NCBI GenBank assembly: GCA_002427885.1
Contig: DIZI01000005.1
Coordinates: forward strand, 122,519-186,518
Direction: 5' to 3'
DNA length: 64,000 bases
Source: Paludibacter sp. UBA6032
GTDB lineage: Bacteria > Bacteroidota > Bacteroidia > Bacteroidales > Paludibacteraceae
This document shows positions 1 to 9,183 of this stretch, one piece after another. Below the pieces are notes generated by a model. The model searched no databases, was not told the DNA's origin, and was given only the letters and a program-made list of their open reading frames with translations. The stretch's first letter is position 1. Each line of letters begins with the position of its first letter. The position numbers were made by a program, and so were the translations under genes.

Positions 1-336
1 CAACAAAATTAGCGCGTAGAAATTATGAGTCCGTTGTTCTTTTTTATCCGTAGAAGCTATAATAACAGGAACCAACAAGGTAGTCAACATGATCATTATG
101 AGAGAAACAGCATCTAGTTTTAAAATTATGTCAATATCAAGCAGTTGTTTCAGATTGAGGTCAAGCGACAAAACTTTATTATTGGCAAATGTGAAAGCAT
201 ATCCGGCCACCAACGAAATGGCAAATATTACCAATGACGTTACAAGAGCAAAATTTTTGCTTTGTTTCCCGAGTTTTCCTGTAAACAAAAGCAATGAAGC
301 AAGTAATGGCAGGATTAGTAAAAGTACAATAATCAT
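1..336 (-). CDS. nuoM: NADH-quinone oxidoreductase subunit M, N-terminal part (cut by window edge)
   Basis: Reading from an ATG at 336 on the minus strand gives 112 residues starting MIIVLLLILPLLASLLLF, an open frame to the window edge. It is hydrophobic, with predicted membrane helices and the weakly conserved N-terminus typical of NuoM. NuoM is one of the antiporter-like proton-pumping subunits of complex I in the inner membrane. It begins only 5 nt after the nuoL stop, the normal L-M order, so the family call rests mostly on position. The rest of the gene lies outside the window; this is an edge truncation, not a pseudogene. Confidence 0.85.
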   Translation of the reverse strand, partial: MIIVLLLILPLLASLLLFTGKLGKQSKNFALVTSLVIFAISLVAGYAFTFANNKVLSLDLNLKQLLDIDIILKLDAVSLIMIMLTTLLVPVIIASTDKKEQRTHNFYALILL

Positions 337-341
337 CTCAT

Positions 342-2234
342 TTATAGTATTATATTAAAAAACAGAATGGCGATAATGCTGAAAACCATCAGGATAAGAT
401 AAAAACCGACATTCCCGGTTTGTAACAATCGAAGTTTTTTTCCGGCAAATAAAGTTGAACTTCCAACCGCATTTACGAATCCATTGATAATCGTTTGATC
501 CAGTATTCCCCGGAAAAAGACAGATATAAATCCAAGCGGCTTCACAATGAGAAAATCATAGATTTCATCAACGTAAAATTTATTGGAAAGTACTTTTTGA
601 ATTCCGGTTGGAGCAATAAATTCTTTTTCATTCACAAATCGTTTATAACTCAAAAAGACCAGCAGTGCAATGAATAACAATGGGATACTGAATATCATCC
701 ATTCGGTTTGAACATCCAATACATGTTCTGAAACAGGGGCCAACTTAGATGCTTTTTCAAAAACAGGTGACAAATAATTATCAAAACCCTGTGTTTCGGA
801 AAAAAGTTTCGGGAGTTGTACAAATCCGGCAATTATCGACAAAACAGCCAGTACAGCCATTGGATAAAGCATCACTTTTGGCGATTCGTGAATAGGATGA
901 TTAGCTCTGATTTCCTTACTTTCAGCTTTAAAAAAGACAACAAAAATCAGTCGGAACATATAAATGGTAGTCAACAGCGAAATAAAAGTGGCCAGAATTC
1001 CCATTCCCATGCCGTGTTCATAAGCAGCTGTCAGGATGACTTCTTTGGAGAAGAATCCGGCAAATGGCGGAATACCCGAAATGGCTATAGTTCCGATAAT
1101 AAACAATGCAAAAGTAAAGGGAATTTTCTTGCGTAAACCACCCATTTTACGAATATCCTGTTCGTCACTTAAAGCATGAATAACACTACCGGCAGCCAGG
1201 AATAGTAAAGCTTTGAAAAAAGCGTGAGTCGTCAAATGAAACATGGCTCCAGAAAATGATCCCAACCCCAAGGCCATAAACATAAATCCCAACTGACTCA
1301 CTGTGGAATAAGCCAAAATCTTTTTAATATCGTTTTGATATATAGCTATTAATCCACCAATAAGGGCAGTAACGGCACCAATTACCAGAATGATATTCAT
1401 GGTAACCGGTGAAAGTACAAAAAGCACACTGGAGCGGGCCACCAGATAAATACCGGCTGTAACCATGGTTGCTGCATGGATTAATGCCGAAACGGGCGTT
1501 GGTCCTGCCATAGCGTCCGGCAACCAGGTAAATAACGGAATCTGTGCGCTTTTACCCATGGCACCAATAAAGAGGCTAATGGTGATAGCCATTAAAGTAA
1601 GATTACCCGAAGGCATCAAACTGGCTTTGGTGGCTATTTCACTTATTGACAATGTTTTAAAAGTAACAAATAATATAAAGATTCCGATCAGAAATCCTAA
1701 ATCACCAATGCGATTCATGATAAACGCTTTTTTTGCAGCATCGTTATTGGCATGATCCTTATACCAGAATCCGATAAGCAGGTACGAACTTAAACCAACG
1801 CCTTCCCAGCCGATAAAAAGCATTAAATAATTGGAACTTAAAACCAAAATCAGCATAAAAAACACAAACAAATTCATATACGAAAAAAAACGGTTTACGC
1901 CGGTATCCGCTTTCATATAGCCAATGGAGTAAATATGTATCAATAATCCGACTCCATTGATAATAAGAAGCATGAGCGCTGCCAACCGGTCAACGGTAAG
2001 TGCAAATGGAATGGAAATATCGGCGAATTTAATCCAGTCGAACAACTGAGTTTCGACTGTCAGATTCGAAGAGCTGACGTACCAAAAAAGAATTCCCGAC
2101 AAAATCAGGTTTATGAAAATAAATGCAGAAGCAAGTATTCCCGATATATTCCGGTTCATCTGCTTTTGAAACAAGCCAATAGTCAAAAATCCGAGAAACG
2201 GAAAAACAAGTAATAATATTGATATAAGTTCCAT
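342..2234 (-). CDS. nuoL: NADH-quinone oxidoreductase subunit L
   Basis: The 630-residue polytopic protein matches the usual NuoL length. Conserved features include GWEGVGLSSYLLIGFW near residue 145, containing the buried Glu of the proton path, and the MAGPTPVSALIHAATMV stretch near residue 245 that marks antiporter-like complex I subunits. It forms the distal proton-pumping module of complex I, with a long C-terminal helix along the membrane arm. The gene sits 89 nt after nuoK and 5 nt before nuoM. The nuoK-nuoL spacer holds short self-complementary gtag/ctac-type repeats, so internal RNA processing is possible, but that is inference. Confidence 0.97.
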   Translation of the reverse strand: MELISILLLVFPFLGFLTIGLFQKQMNRNISGILASAFIFINLILSGILFWYVSSSNLTVETQLFDWIKFADISIPFALTVDRLAALMLLIINGVGLLIHIYSIGYMKADTGVNRFFSYMNLFVFFMLILVLSSNYLMLFIGWEGVGLSSYLLIGFWYKDHANNDAAKKAFIMNRIGDLGFLIGIFILFVTFKTLSISEIATKASLMPSGNLTLMAITISLFIGAMGKSAQIPLFTWLPDAMAGPTPVSALIHAATMVTAGIYLVARSSVLFVLSPVTMNIILVIGAVTALIGGLIAIYQNDIKKILAYSTVSQLGFMFMALGLGSFSGAMFHLTTHAFFKALLFLAAGSVIHALSDEQDIRKMGGLRKKIPFTFALFIIGTIAISGIPPFAGFFSKEVILTAAYEHGMGMGILATFISLLTTIYMFRLIFVVFFKAESKEIRANHPIHESPKVMLYPMAVLAVLSIIAGFVQLPKLFSETQGFDNYLSPVFEKASKLAPVSEHVLDVQTEWMIFSIPLLFIALLVFLSYKRFVNEKEFIAPTGIQKVLSNKFYVDEIYDFLIVKPLGFISVFFRGILDQTIINGFVNAVGSSTLFAGKKLRLLQTGNVGFYLILMVFSIIAILFFNIIL

Positions 2235-2323
2235 ATTTAGTTTGTAGTATGTAGTTTATAGTTTGTAGTTGGTTAATGAGTCGGGGTTTATTACCGAATA
2301 GACACTCCCAACTACGTACTGGA

Positions 2324-2653
2324 TTACCACTTAAGTCGGTTCAACGCATTAATATCGATAGTTTTAGTCGACCGGTACACCACCACGAGTAAGGCCAGTC
2401 CGATTGCTACCTCAGCGGCAGCCACAACCATTATAAAAAATACAAATATCTGTCCTGCAGGGTCGTTTCGATAAGCCGAAAAAGCTGTAAGCAGCAAATT
2501 AGCCGAATTGAGCATCAACTCCACCGACATAAAAATGACCAATGCATTGCGCTTTGCCAGCACACCGATAACACCAATGGAGAAAAGTGCCGAACAAAAC
2601 AAAATATAATATTGTAAGGGGATAACTTGAATTTGAGCGATTGTATTTTCCAT
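2324..2653 (-). CDS. nuoK: NADH-quinone oxidoreductase subunit K
   Basis: A 109-residue protein with three predicted membrane helices. The stretch FMSVELMLNSANLLL contains the conserved Glu of NuoK, and a second conserved acidic position lies in VVAAAEVAIGLALLV. NuoK is the small antiporter-related membrane subunit that takes part in proton translocation. It begins 4 nt after the nuoJ stop, which suggests tight coupling. It is about ten residues longer at the N-terminus than many homologues; an internal start is possible, but the ATG at 2653 fits the spacing best. Confidence 0.96.
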   Translation of the reverse strand: MENTIAQIQVIPLQYYILFCSALFSIGVIGVLAKRNALVIFMSVELMLNSANLLLTAFSAYRNDPAGQIFVFFIMVVAAAEVAIGLALLVVVYRSTKTIDINALNRLKW

Positions 2654-2657
2654 AAAT

Positions 2658-3158
2658 CTAATTTTTATCTTTTTTACCTAACATTACCGCTCCAACCATT
2701 GCTGACAAAAACAGAATGGATGAAAGTTCGAAGGGCATTAAATATTCACTGTAAAGGGTTTTACCCAGATTTTTTACTAAGCCGATTTGGGTCATTTCCG
2801 GATTTGAAACGATTGAAACATCAAATGATTTTAGAGTTCCAATTAATACCAGAAAAATCATTCCTCCGGCAAGTGCGGCCACAAATTTCATCAGGGTTGA
2901 TTTCTGGAACTCACCTTCGATATTCAAATTCAGCAACATGACTGTGAACAGAAAAAGTACCATGATGGCACCGGCATACACGATAATGTGAACCACAGCC
3001 AGAAATTGAGCATTTAACAAAATATAATGGCCGGCCAGAGTGAAAAATGTCAATGTTAAGTACAAGACACTGTGAATCGGCTTTTTCGATAGTAAAACCA
3101 TCACAGCCGAAATAAGCGCTACTGCACTTAAAAAGAAAAAGAGGTATTGAGTAAGCAT
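2658..3158 (-). CDS. nuoJ: NADH-quinone oxidoreductase subunit J
   Basis: A 166-residue, five-helix membrane protein. Family features include the segment HIIVYAGAIMVLFLFTVMLLN near residues 57-77, with the conserved VYAGAIMVLF signature of NuoJ/ND6. It is part of the membrane arm of complex I next to NuoH and NuoK. It is preceded by an 87-nt spacer rich in short tttac/gtaaa words that can pair with each other, and followed closely by nuoK. Confidence 0.96.
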   Translation of the reverse strand: MLTQYLFFFLSAVALISAVMVLLSKKPIHSVLYLTLTFFTLAGHYILLNAQFLAVVHIIVYAGAIMVLFLFTVMLLNLNIEGEFQKSTLMKFVAALAGGMIFLVLIGTLKSFDVSIVSNPEMTQIGLVKNLGKTLYSEYLMPFELSSILFLSAMVGAVMLGKKDKN

Positions 3159-3245
3159 CTTTTTTATTTACGATTTAATCATTTACCATTTACAAGTTTC
3201 ATATTAGGGCTCCCCAATGTAAATTGTAAACTGTCAAATAACAAC

Positions 3246-3833
3246 TTATTTATTATGTAATTTCGATTTGTCTTTTTTAAATTCTAATACTTCGGGAGTC
3301 TGGCGTTTCGACACATCCACGCGGGCATCTTTTTTCTCAACCAGTACATCTTTGCCGTAAATAAATTTGTCACGTTTGTATTCGCTCGGAACAAGTCTGT
3401 CAGTCAGGAAAATAGCCTCTTTAGGACAAGCTGACTCACAGTCACCACAGAATATACAACGAAGCATATTAATTTCATATACAGCTGCATACTTCTCTTC
3501 GCGGTATAAGTCTTTTTCATCTTCCTTACGTTCGGCAGCAATCATAGTAATAGCTTCAGCCGGACAGGAAAGAGCGCACAATCCACAGGCAGTACAGCGT
3601 TCACGACCTTCGTCATCCAATTTTAGCACATGTAAACCGCGGTAAATATCGGAAAACTTTCTTTTTTCCTCGGGATATTGAATGGTGACTTCTTTCTTGA
3701 AAAAGTGACTGAAAGTGATGAACATACCTTTGAAAATGGCCGGCAAATAGAAACGCTCCAACAGCGTCATCTTTTTGTTGGAAACCACCTTCGAACGGTT
3801 TGTCAATGATATTTTTGTTGAATCCTGATTCAT
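3246..3833 (-). CDS. nuoI: NADH-quinone oxidoreductase subunit I, 2x[4Fe-4S] ferredoxin-like
   Basis: A 195-residue peripheral-arm protein with two complete CxxCxxCxxxC clusters: C80, C83, C86, C90 (CTACGLCALSCP) and C126, C129, C132, C136 (CIFCGDCESACP). These bind clusters N6a and N6b, which carry electrons from NuoG toward NuoB. An amphipathic N-terminal segment of about 50 residues precedes the ferredoxin fold, and a charged Lys-rich C-terminal tail follows it. It lies 21 nt after nuoH. All eight ligand cysteines are present. Confidence 0.97.
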   Translation of the reverse strand: MNQDSTKISLTNRSKVVSNKKMTLLERFYLPAIFKGMFITFSHFFKKEVTIQYPEEKRKFSDIYRGLHVLKLDDEGRERCTACGLCALSCPAEAITMIAAERKEDEKDLYREEKYAAVYEINMLRCIFCGDCESACPKEAIFLTDRLVPSEYKRDKFIYGKDVLVEKKDARVDVSKRQTPEVLEFKKDKSKLHNK

Positions 3834-3854
3834 TTTAATTAAAGAGTTTAACTT

Positions 3855-4883
3855 TTATTTCTTAAACAGCAAATGGAAAAATCCGGTTAAAATCATGTTC
3901 GCCATTGCCCAGGGCATCAAGCCTTTCCATCCGAAACGCATCAATTGATCGTAACGGAAACGGGGTAATGTCCAGCGAACCCACATAAATACAAAACCGA
4001 AAAATGATATTTTAGCGAAAAGTGCTACCGTTCCAAGGATTGTTACCATGTTGTGCGACAAACCCAGATCATTCATAAACGGGAAATTATAACCGCCAAA
4101 ATAAAGCGATGAGATCATTGCCGACGAAATAAAAATATTAATATATTCTGCGAAAAGGTAAAAACCCAGTTTCATTGAACTATATTCCGTGTGATAACCA
4201 CCAATCAACTCTGTTTCACATTCCGGAAGGTCAAACGGTGAACGGTTGGTTTCGGCAAAAGCGCAAATCAAAAACACCACAAAACCAATTGGTTGCGTAA
4301 ACACATTCCAGTTCATTCCGTGTTGTTGAGCCACAATATCGTTTAAACTCAAACTGCCCGAAGTCATTACAATGGTCACGATTGACATACTCATAGCCAG
4401 TTCGTAACTAATCATTTGCGAAGCCGCACGCACTGCACCCATCAAAGCATATTTATTGTTCGATGCCCAGCCGCCAATCATAACTCCGTACACACCAATG
4501 GAAATAACTGCAAAAACATACAACACTCCAATATTTACATCAGCGACTTGCAAGGCATATTCATGACCACCTATCATCAAGGTTCCGCCCCAAGGAATAA
4601 CCGCACTTGCCAGCAATGCCACCAACATTGTAAGTGATGGACCTAAAATATAAAGAACTTTATCAGCATTTGCCGGCATAAATTCTTCTTTGAAGAAAAG
4701 TTTCACACCGTCGGCAACCGGTTGCAATAATCCGAAGGTTCCCGCACGATTCGGGCCAAGTCTGTCCTGAAAAAATCCGGCAATCTTACGTTCAAAAAGG
4801 GTAGCATACATGGCTATCACTAAACTCAGCAGTAAGATAGCCGCAGCCAAAATTAATTTATATAGAATGAAATGTATATCCAT
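3855..4883 (-). CDS. nuoH: NADH-quinone oxidoreductase subunit H
   Basis: A 342-residue protein with eight or nine predicted membrane helices. The signature GPNRAGTFGLLQPVADGVKL lies near residues 43-62, and AETNRSPFDLPECETELIGG near residue 210 forms part of the quinone chamber and its acidic funnel. NuoH anchors the peripheral arm and links quinone reduction to proton pumping. Its start is 2 nt from the nuoG stop, pointing to translational coupling. Confidence 0.97.
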   Translation of the reverse strand: MDIHFILYKLILAAAILLLSLVIAMYATLFERKIAGFFQDRLGPNRAGTFGLLQPVADGVKLFFKEEFMPANADKVLYILGPSLTMLVALLASAVIPWGGTLMIGGHEYALQVADVNIGVLYVFAVISIGVYGVMIGGWASNNKYALMGAVRAASQMISYELAMSMSIVTIVMTSGSLSLNDIVAQQHGMNWNVFTQPIGFVVFLICAFAETNRSPFDLPECETELIGGYHTEYSSMKLGFYLFAEYINIFISSAMISSLYFGGYNFPFMNDLGLSHNMVTILGTVALFAKISFFGFVFMWVRWTLPRFRYDQLMRFGWKGLMPWAMANMILTGFFHLLFKK

Positions 4884-4885
4884 AA

Positions 4886-5845
4886 TTACTCCATTGTTTC
4901 TTTTATCGGATTAATAACCGACGGAATTACGATGTTTTTATAATGATTTTGATTTATCACCGAATAGGATTCGATTTTTCGTGGTCCTTCGATAATCCAG
5001 TCTGCACTGTTTTTCTTTTCAAAACGGCATTCGTTGCAAATAAAATCGTGCACTTCACCATAAATATCTTTCCGTCCGGTTACACGATAGACTTCATCGC
5101 CTCTAAACCAAACAGCTGCTTTGCCACTGCATTTGCTACATGATCGATGGGCATCCATAGGTTTCAGAAACCATACACGGTTTTTGAAGCGGAAAGTTTT
5201 ATCGGTCAAGGCACCAACCGGACAAACATCGATCATATTTCCGGAGAAATCATTCTCAATGGCTTGATGTATAAAGGTTGAAATCTCCGATTTTTCGCCC
5301 CGGTACAACACGCCATGAACCCGATTTTCGGTCAGTTGGTCTGCAGCATAAACACAACGGTAACACAGAATACAACGATTGGGATGAAACTGAATCAGGT
5401 CGCCGATATCCATTTTTTCGTAAGTTCGTTTTTCTTCTTCGAAACGTGAAGCATTTGATCCGTTTTCGTAACTTAGGTTTTGTAAATCACATTCACCGGC
5501 CTGGTCACAAACCGGACAATCGAGAGGATGATTTATCAGTAAAAATTCGGCAACAGCTTTGCGGGCTTCCACCACTTCAGGTGAAGTTATATTTTGAACC
5601 ACCATACCATCCATTACTTCCGTACTACACGAAGCCACCAATTTAGGCATAGGGCGCGGATCTTTTTCCGAGCCTTGCGATACTTTTACCATGCACGTGC
5701 GACATTTTCCACCGCTGTTCTTCAGTTCGGAATGGTAGCACATAGCCGGCGGAACCACATCGCCACCTATCATGCGGGCAGCTTGCAGGATGGTTGTTCC
5801 CGGTTCTACTTCAATGCTTTTATTATCTATTGTTACCTTAAACAT
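4886..5845 (-). CDS. nuoG: NADH-quinone oxidoreductase subunit G, short Bacteroidota form
   Basis: The chosen start is the ATG at 5845; the codon before it is TTG. The 319-residue product has an N-terminal [2Fe-2S] ferredoxin (C36, C48, C51, C73), the His-Cys3 [4Fe-4S] site (H106, C110, C113, C119), a further [4Fe-4S] site (C158, C161, C164, C208), and a last Cys set C236, C239, C270, C273 reminiscent of cluster N7. It then stops, without the roughly 500-residue molybdopterin-oxidoreductase-like domain of the Escherichia coli protein. Short NuoG proteins are known in this phylum, so I do not read this as a truncation. It carries electrons between NuoEF and NuoI. Confidence 0.93.
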   Translation of the reverse strand: MFKVTIDNKSIEVEPGTTILQAARMIGGDVVPPAMCYHSELKNSGGKCRTCMVKVSQGSEKDPRPMPKLVASCSTEVMDGMVVQNITSPEVVEARKAVAEFLLINHPLDCPVCDQAGECDLQNLSYENGSNASRFEEEKRTYEKMDIGDLIQFHPNRCILCYRCVYAADQLTENRVHGVLYRGEKSEISTFIHQAIENDFSGNMIDVCPVGALTDKTFRFKNRVWFLKPMDAHRSCSKCSGKAAVWFRGDEVYRVTGRKDIYGEVHDFICNECRFEKKNSADWIIEGPRKIESYSVINQNHYKNIVIPSVINPIKETME

Positions 5846-5876
5846 CAATCAAGAATTTACAATTTATTCATTTACT

Positions 5877-5892
5877 CCCGATAGTCATCGGG
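5877..5892. repeat. Short palindromic element, CCCGATAGTCATCGGG
   Basis: This near-palindrome in the nuoF-nuoG spacer is a two-base variant of the perfect CCCGATAGCTATCGGG found at 21188-21203 and 35036-35051. It could form a short hairpin between the two cistrons. Confidence 0.6.
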
Positions 5893-5909
5893 ATTACAAT
5901 TAAAATATT

Positions 5910-7268
5910 TTATTCTGCAGTTAATACCGGAATCTCCAGATATTTCTCTAATGAGCCATGCTTTACATTCTTCACAATTTCCGGATGCAGAACATGGAAT
6001 TCAAATTCACTACGAAAATGACGGACAGCTGCAGCCACCGGCCAGGCAGCAGCATCACCCAACGGACAAATGGTATTTCCTTCAATTTTTGAAGCAATGC
6101 TTACCAATAAATCAATGTCTTTCATTTTGCCCTGTCCGTTTTCAATGCGGTGCAAAACACTTTCCAACCAACTGGTTCCTTCACGACAAGGTGAACATTG
6201 TCCGCACGATTCATGGTGATAAAAACGGGAGAAATTATAGGTATTCCTCACTATGCACGCATCCTCGTCGTACACAATAAAGCCACCCGAACCAAGCATA
6301 GAACCGGTAATAAAACCACCTTCCGAAAGCGATTCGTAACTCATCAATCGTTTTTCACCCGCAAGTGTGTTCAAGATAAGATTCTTTGGAAGAATGGGTA
6401 CCGAAGAACCACCCGGAATAACGGCTTTCAGTTCTTTTCCGCCTTTAACTCCACCGCAATATTTATCGCTGTAAATAAATTCTTCGACAGGTAAGCCGAG
6501 TTCAATTTCATAAACGCCCGGATTATTGATATTACCACATGCCGAAATCAGCTTGGTTCCGGTGCTGCGACCGATTCCAATTTTAGCATATTCTTCACCG
6601 CTGTTGTTCACTATCCAACCGATATTCGCCAGTGTTTCTACGTTGTTTACCACAGTCGGACAACCATACAAACCTTTGATGGCAGGAAATGGTGGTTTCA
6701 AACGGGGATTTCCACGTTTTCCTTCCAGCGATTCGAGCAACGCTGTTTCTTCACCACAAATGTATGCCCCTGCACCGGTGTGAACATGAAGATCCAAATC
6801 ATAACCACTTCCCAAAATATTTTTACCGAGCAAACCGGCTTTGTAACATTCTTTCAGGGCTTCATTCAAAATGCCAATGATAGATTTGAATTCACCTCTG
6901 ACGTATATATAGGCTTTGTTTGCACCCAGTGCATAGGCAGAACAAATCATCCCTTCAATCAAACGATGGGGAATATGTTCCAACAAATAGCGGTCTTTGA
7001 AAGTACCCGGCTCACTTTCATCAGCATTGCAAACCAGATAACGCGGATTGCCGCTCTTTTTATCAATAAAGCTCCATTTCATACCGGTCGGAAAACCGGC
7101 ACCTCCACGTCCACGCAATCCCGAAGTTTTCACTTCAGCCACCACTTCGTCGGGAGTCATTGTTTTAAGGGCTTTCTCAATGGATTTGTAACCGCCATTT
7201 TCGCGATACACTTCCAGCAAGCGAATGCCGTCTATTTCTATATTTTCTAAGATAATCTTTCTTTCCAT
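5910..7268 (-). CDS. nuoF: NADH-quinone oxidoreductase subunit F (NADH/FMN-binding)
   Basis: A 452-residue protein. The FMN/NADH-binding loop GLRGRGGAGFPTGMKW lies at residues 50-64, a second glycine-rich NADH segment (GAGAYICGEETALLESLEG) near residue 165, and the [4Fe-4S] motif ESCGQCSPCREGT plus a downstream Cys in NTICPLGDAAAW near the C-terminus. It oxidises NADH and passes electrons to FMN and then the iron-sulfur chain. Its start overlaps the end of nuoE by 22 nt. Presence of nuoE and nuoF shows that the complex takes electrons from NADH directly, unlike the Bacteroides operons that lack nuoEFG. Confidence 0.97.
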   Translation of the reverse strand: MERKIILENIEIDGIRLLEVYRENGGYKSIEKALKTMTPDEVVAEVKTSGLRGRGGAGFPTGMKWSFIDKKSGNPRYLVCNADESEPGTFKDRYLLEHIPHRLIEGMICSAYALGANKAYIYVRGEFKSIIGILNEALKECYKAGLLGKNILGSGYDLDLHVHTGAGAYICGEETALLESLEGKRGNPRLKPPFPAIKGLYGCPTVVNNVETLANIGWIVNNSGEEYAKIGIGRSTGTKLISACGNINNPGVYEIELGLPVEEFIYSDKYCGGVKGGKELKAVIPGGSSVPILPKNLILNTLAGEKRLMSYESLSEGGFITGSMLGSGGFIVYDEDACIVRNTYNFSRFYHHESCGQCSPCREGTSWLESVLHRIENGQGKMKDIDLLVSIASKIEGNTICPLGDAAAWPVAAAVRHFRSEFEFHVLHPEIVKNVKHGSLEKYLEIPVLTAE

Positions 7269-7828
7269 GTCAACTCTTCAGGTTTCGTTAGTTCGCTTTC
7301 ATTTCTCAATTTGGCGATAATTTCATCAATCTTTTGCATGTCCAGAAATTCGTGGAATTCAGTGTTTACCTGCATAACCGGTGCTGAACCGCACGCACCA
7401 AGACATTCAACGGCTTTGAGCGAAAACAGTTTGTCACCGGTGGTTTCACCCACTTTTATTTTCAACTTCTCTTCCAGGTAATTCATTATATCTTCACCAC
7501 CACAAATGGCACAGGGTCCGGTTTGGCACACTTCAATCACATATTTTCCAACCGGATCAATATAAAACTGTGAGTAGAAGGTAGCCACTTCATACACTTC
7601 AATAGGTGTGATATTGAGTAATCCGGCCACATAATCCATTATATCCACATTTAAACTTCCGCCCAATTCTTCCTGTGCAATATGCAAAATGGGAATCAAA
7701 GCCGATTTGTGCTGACCATCAGGATAATGTGAAATGATTGTCTGTATTTTTGCCAATGTCTCCGGCGTAAATGAAACATCATTGTTATTCTTTACGTAGA
7801 GTTTATATTTAAATAGTTTTTCGTTCAT
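7247..7828 (-). CDS. nuoE: NADH-quinone oxidoreductase subunit E, [2Fe-2S]
   Basis: A 193-residue thioredoxin-like ferredoxin. The ligand pattern is CQTGPC followed about 35 residues later by CLGAC, the CxxxxC...CxxxC arrangement that binds cluster N1a. The N-terminal helical part (ALIPILHIAQEELGG) is typical. NuoE pairs with NuoF in the NADH dehydrogenase module. Its 3' end overlaps nuoF by 22 nt, and a 56-nt spacer of short aattc/gaatt repeats separates it from nuoD. Confidence 0.96.
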   Translation of the reverse strand: MNEKLFKYKLYVKNNNDVSFTPETLAKIQTIISHYPDGQHKSALIPILHIAQEELGGSLNVDIMDYVAGLLNITPIEVYEVATFYSQFYIDPVGKYVIEVCQTGPCAICGGEDIMNYLEEKLKIKVGETTGDKLFSLKAVECLGACGSAPVMQVNTEFHEFLDMQKIDEIIAKLRNESELTKPEELTWKERLS

Positions 7829-7884
7829 TTGTTATTGAAATTTCAATCCAATTATGAATTGTGAATTCTAAATTATGAATTATA

Positions 7885-9099
7885 TTAAGCATCCAGTTCT
7901 CCTGCAATCACATTCATGCTACTCATAGTCAGTATGGCATCTGATAGCGAAGCGCCTGTAATCATCTCGGGGAAAGCCTGATAATAAATAAATCCGGGAC
8001 GCCGGAAATGCAAACGATACGGTGCTCTTCCACCATCAGCTACGACGTAAAACCCAAGTTCACCATTTGCACCTTCTACAGCTTTGTAAATTTCTTTTGT
8101 CGGAACGTCAATTTCTCCCATCACCATTTTAAAATGACTGATTAAGGGTTCCATTTTGCTGTAGACATCTTCTTTCGGTGGCATAAAGAATGCAGGAACC
8201 TCCGTATTGAATTTTCCTTCCGGTAAATTATCCAGTGCATTAGTTACTAATTTAATGCTTTCCCATAATTCTGTCTGGCGTACACAAAAACGATCGTATG
8301 TGTCACCGTTCTGACCAATTGGTACTATAAAATCAAAATCGTTGTATGACGAATATGGTTCCTGAACTCGTACATCATAATCAACTCCCGCAGCTCTTAA
8401 ACAGGGCCCAGTAAATCCATAGTTCAAGGCACGATCCGCAGAAATAGCGCCAACATTTATTGTTCTATCCATGAAAATACGGTTACGCATCAACAGATTT
8501 TCAAATTCATGCAGGACTTTAGGCAAACCATTCATCAAATCCCTGATTTTTTGTATGGCTATGGGTGAAAAATCTCTGTCGAACCCTCCTACTACACCTA
8601 AGTTGGTCGTGAGTCTTGCTCCGCAAAGTTCTTCGTATATTTCGTAAATTTTTTCCCGTTCCTCAAAAAGGTACACAAAGCCGGTTAATGCTCCACTATC
8701 CACACCAATGACACTGTTACAAATCAGGTGATCGGAAATACGAGCCAATTCCATGACAATAATGCGCATATAATCAATGCGTTTATTGGTTTCAACGCCT
8801 AATAATTTTTCCACTGCCAAATGCCAACCGATATTATTCAGGGGCGAAGAACAGTAGTTCAGCCGGTCGGTCAAAGTAGTGATTTGATAGTAAGGACGAC
8901 GTTCGGCAATTTTCTCAAATGCCCGGTGAATATACCCGATAGTTTGCTCAGCACTAACTATCGTTTCGCCATTCATAGTCAGTACATTTTGAAAAATACC
9001 ATGAGTAGCAGGGTGAGTCGGTCCAAGGTTTAACGTACTGTAAACCTTTTCATCCTCTTTAGTTAAATCTAAATGGTGTTCCGAATTTATGGTTTTCAT
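7885..9099 (-). CDS. nuoD: NADH-quinone oxidoreductase subunit D
   Basis: A 404-residue protein of the 49-kDa subunit family, related to the large subunit of [NiFe] hydrogenases but lacking the metal-site cysteines. The N-terminal stretch LNLGPTHPATHGIFQ contains the conserved quinone-site His residues, and GYIHRAFEKIAERRPYYQ follows near residue 60. Unlike E. coli, nuoC and nuoD are separate genes. It lies 84 nt after nuoC, across a spacer with a perfect hairpin-forming palindrome at 9125-9144. Confidence 0.97.
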   Translation of the reverse strand: MKTINSEHHLDLTKEDEKVYSTLNLGPTHPATHGIFQNVLTMNGETIVSAEQTIGYIHRAFEKIAERRPYYQITTLTDRLNYCSSPLNNIGWHLAVEKLLGVETNKRIDYMRIIVMELARISDHLICNSVIGVDSGALTGFVYLFEEREKIYEIYEELCGARLTTNLGVVGGFDRDFSPIAIQKIRDLMNGLPKVLHEFENLLMRNRIFMDRTINVGAISADRALNYGFTGPCLRAAGVDYDVRVQEPYSSYNDFDFIVPIGQNGDTYDRFCVRQTELWESIKLVTNALDNLPEGKFNTEVPAFFMPPKEDVYSKMEPLISHFKMVMGEIDVPTKEIYKAVEGANGELGFYVVADGGRAPYRLHFRRPGFIYYQAFPEMITGASLSDAILTMSSMNVIAGELDA

Positions 9100-9124
9100 T
9101 ATCTATAATCTCTTTTTTGATTTT

Positions 9125-9144
9125 AGACAAGGCGTGCCTTGTCT
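9125..9144. repeat. Palindrome AGACAAGGC-GT-GCCTTGTCT in the nuoC-nuoD spacer
   Basis: The two 9-nt arms are exactly complementary around GT, giving a strong 9-bp hairpin in the nuo mRNA. No U-tract follows on the minus strand, so it is more likely an RNA-stability, processing or repeat element than a terminator. Confidence 0.8.
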
Positions 9145-9183
9145 CCATTGTCAACTATAAACTGTCGACTATAAACTAAATAT

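Noticed and set aside
1..336. Short nuoM taken as a pseudogene
   Set aside because: The frame is open at the window edge; the truncation is caused by the window.
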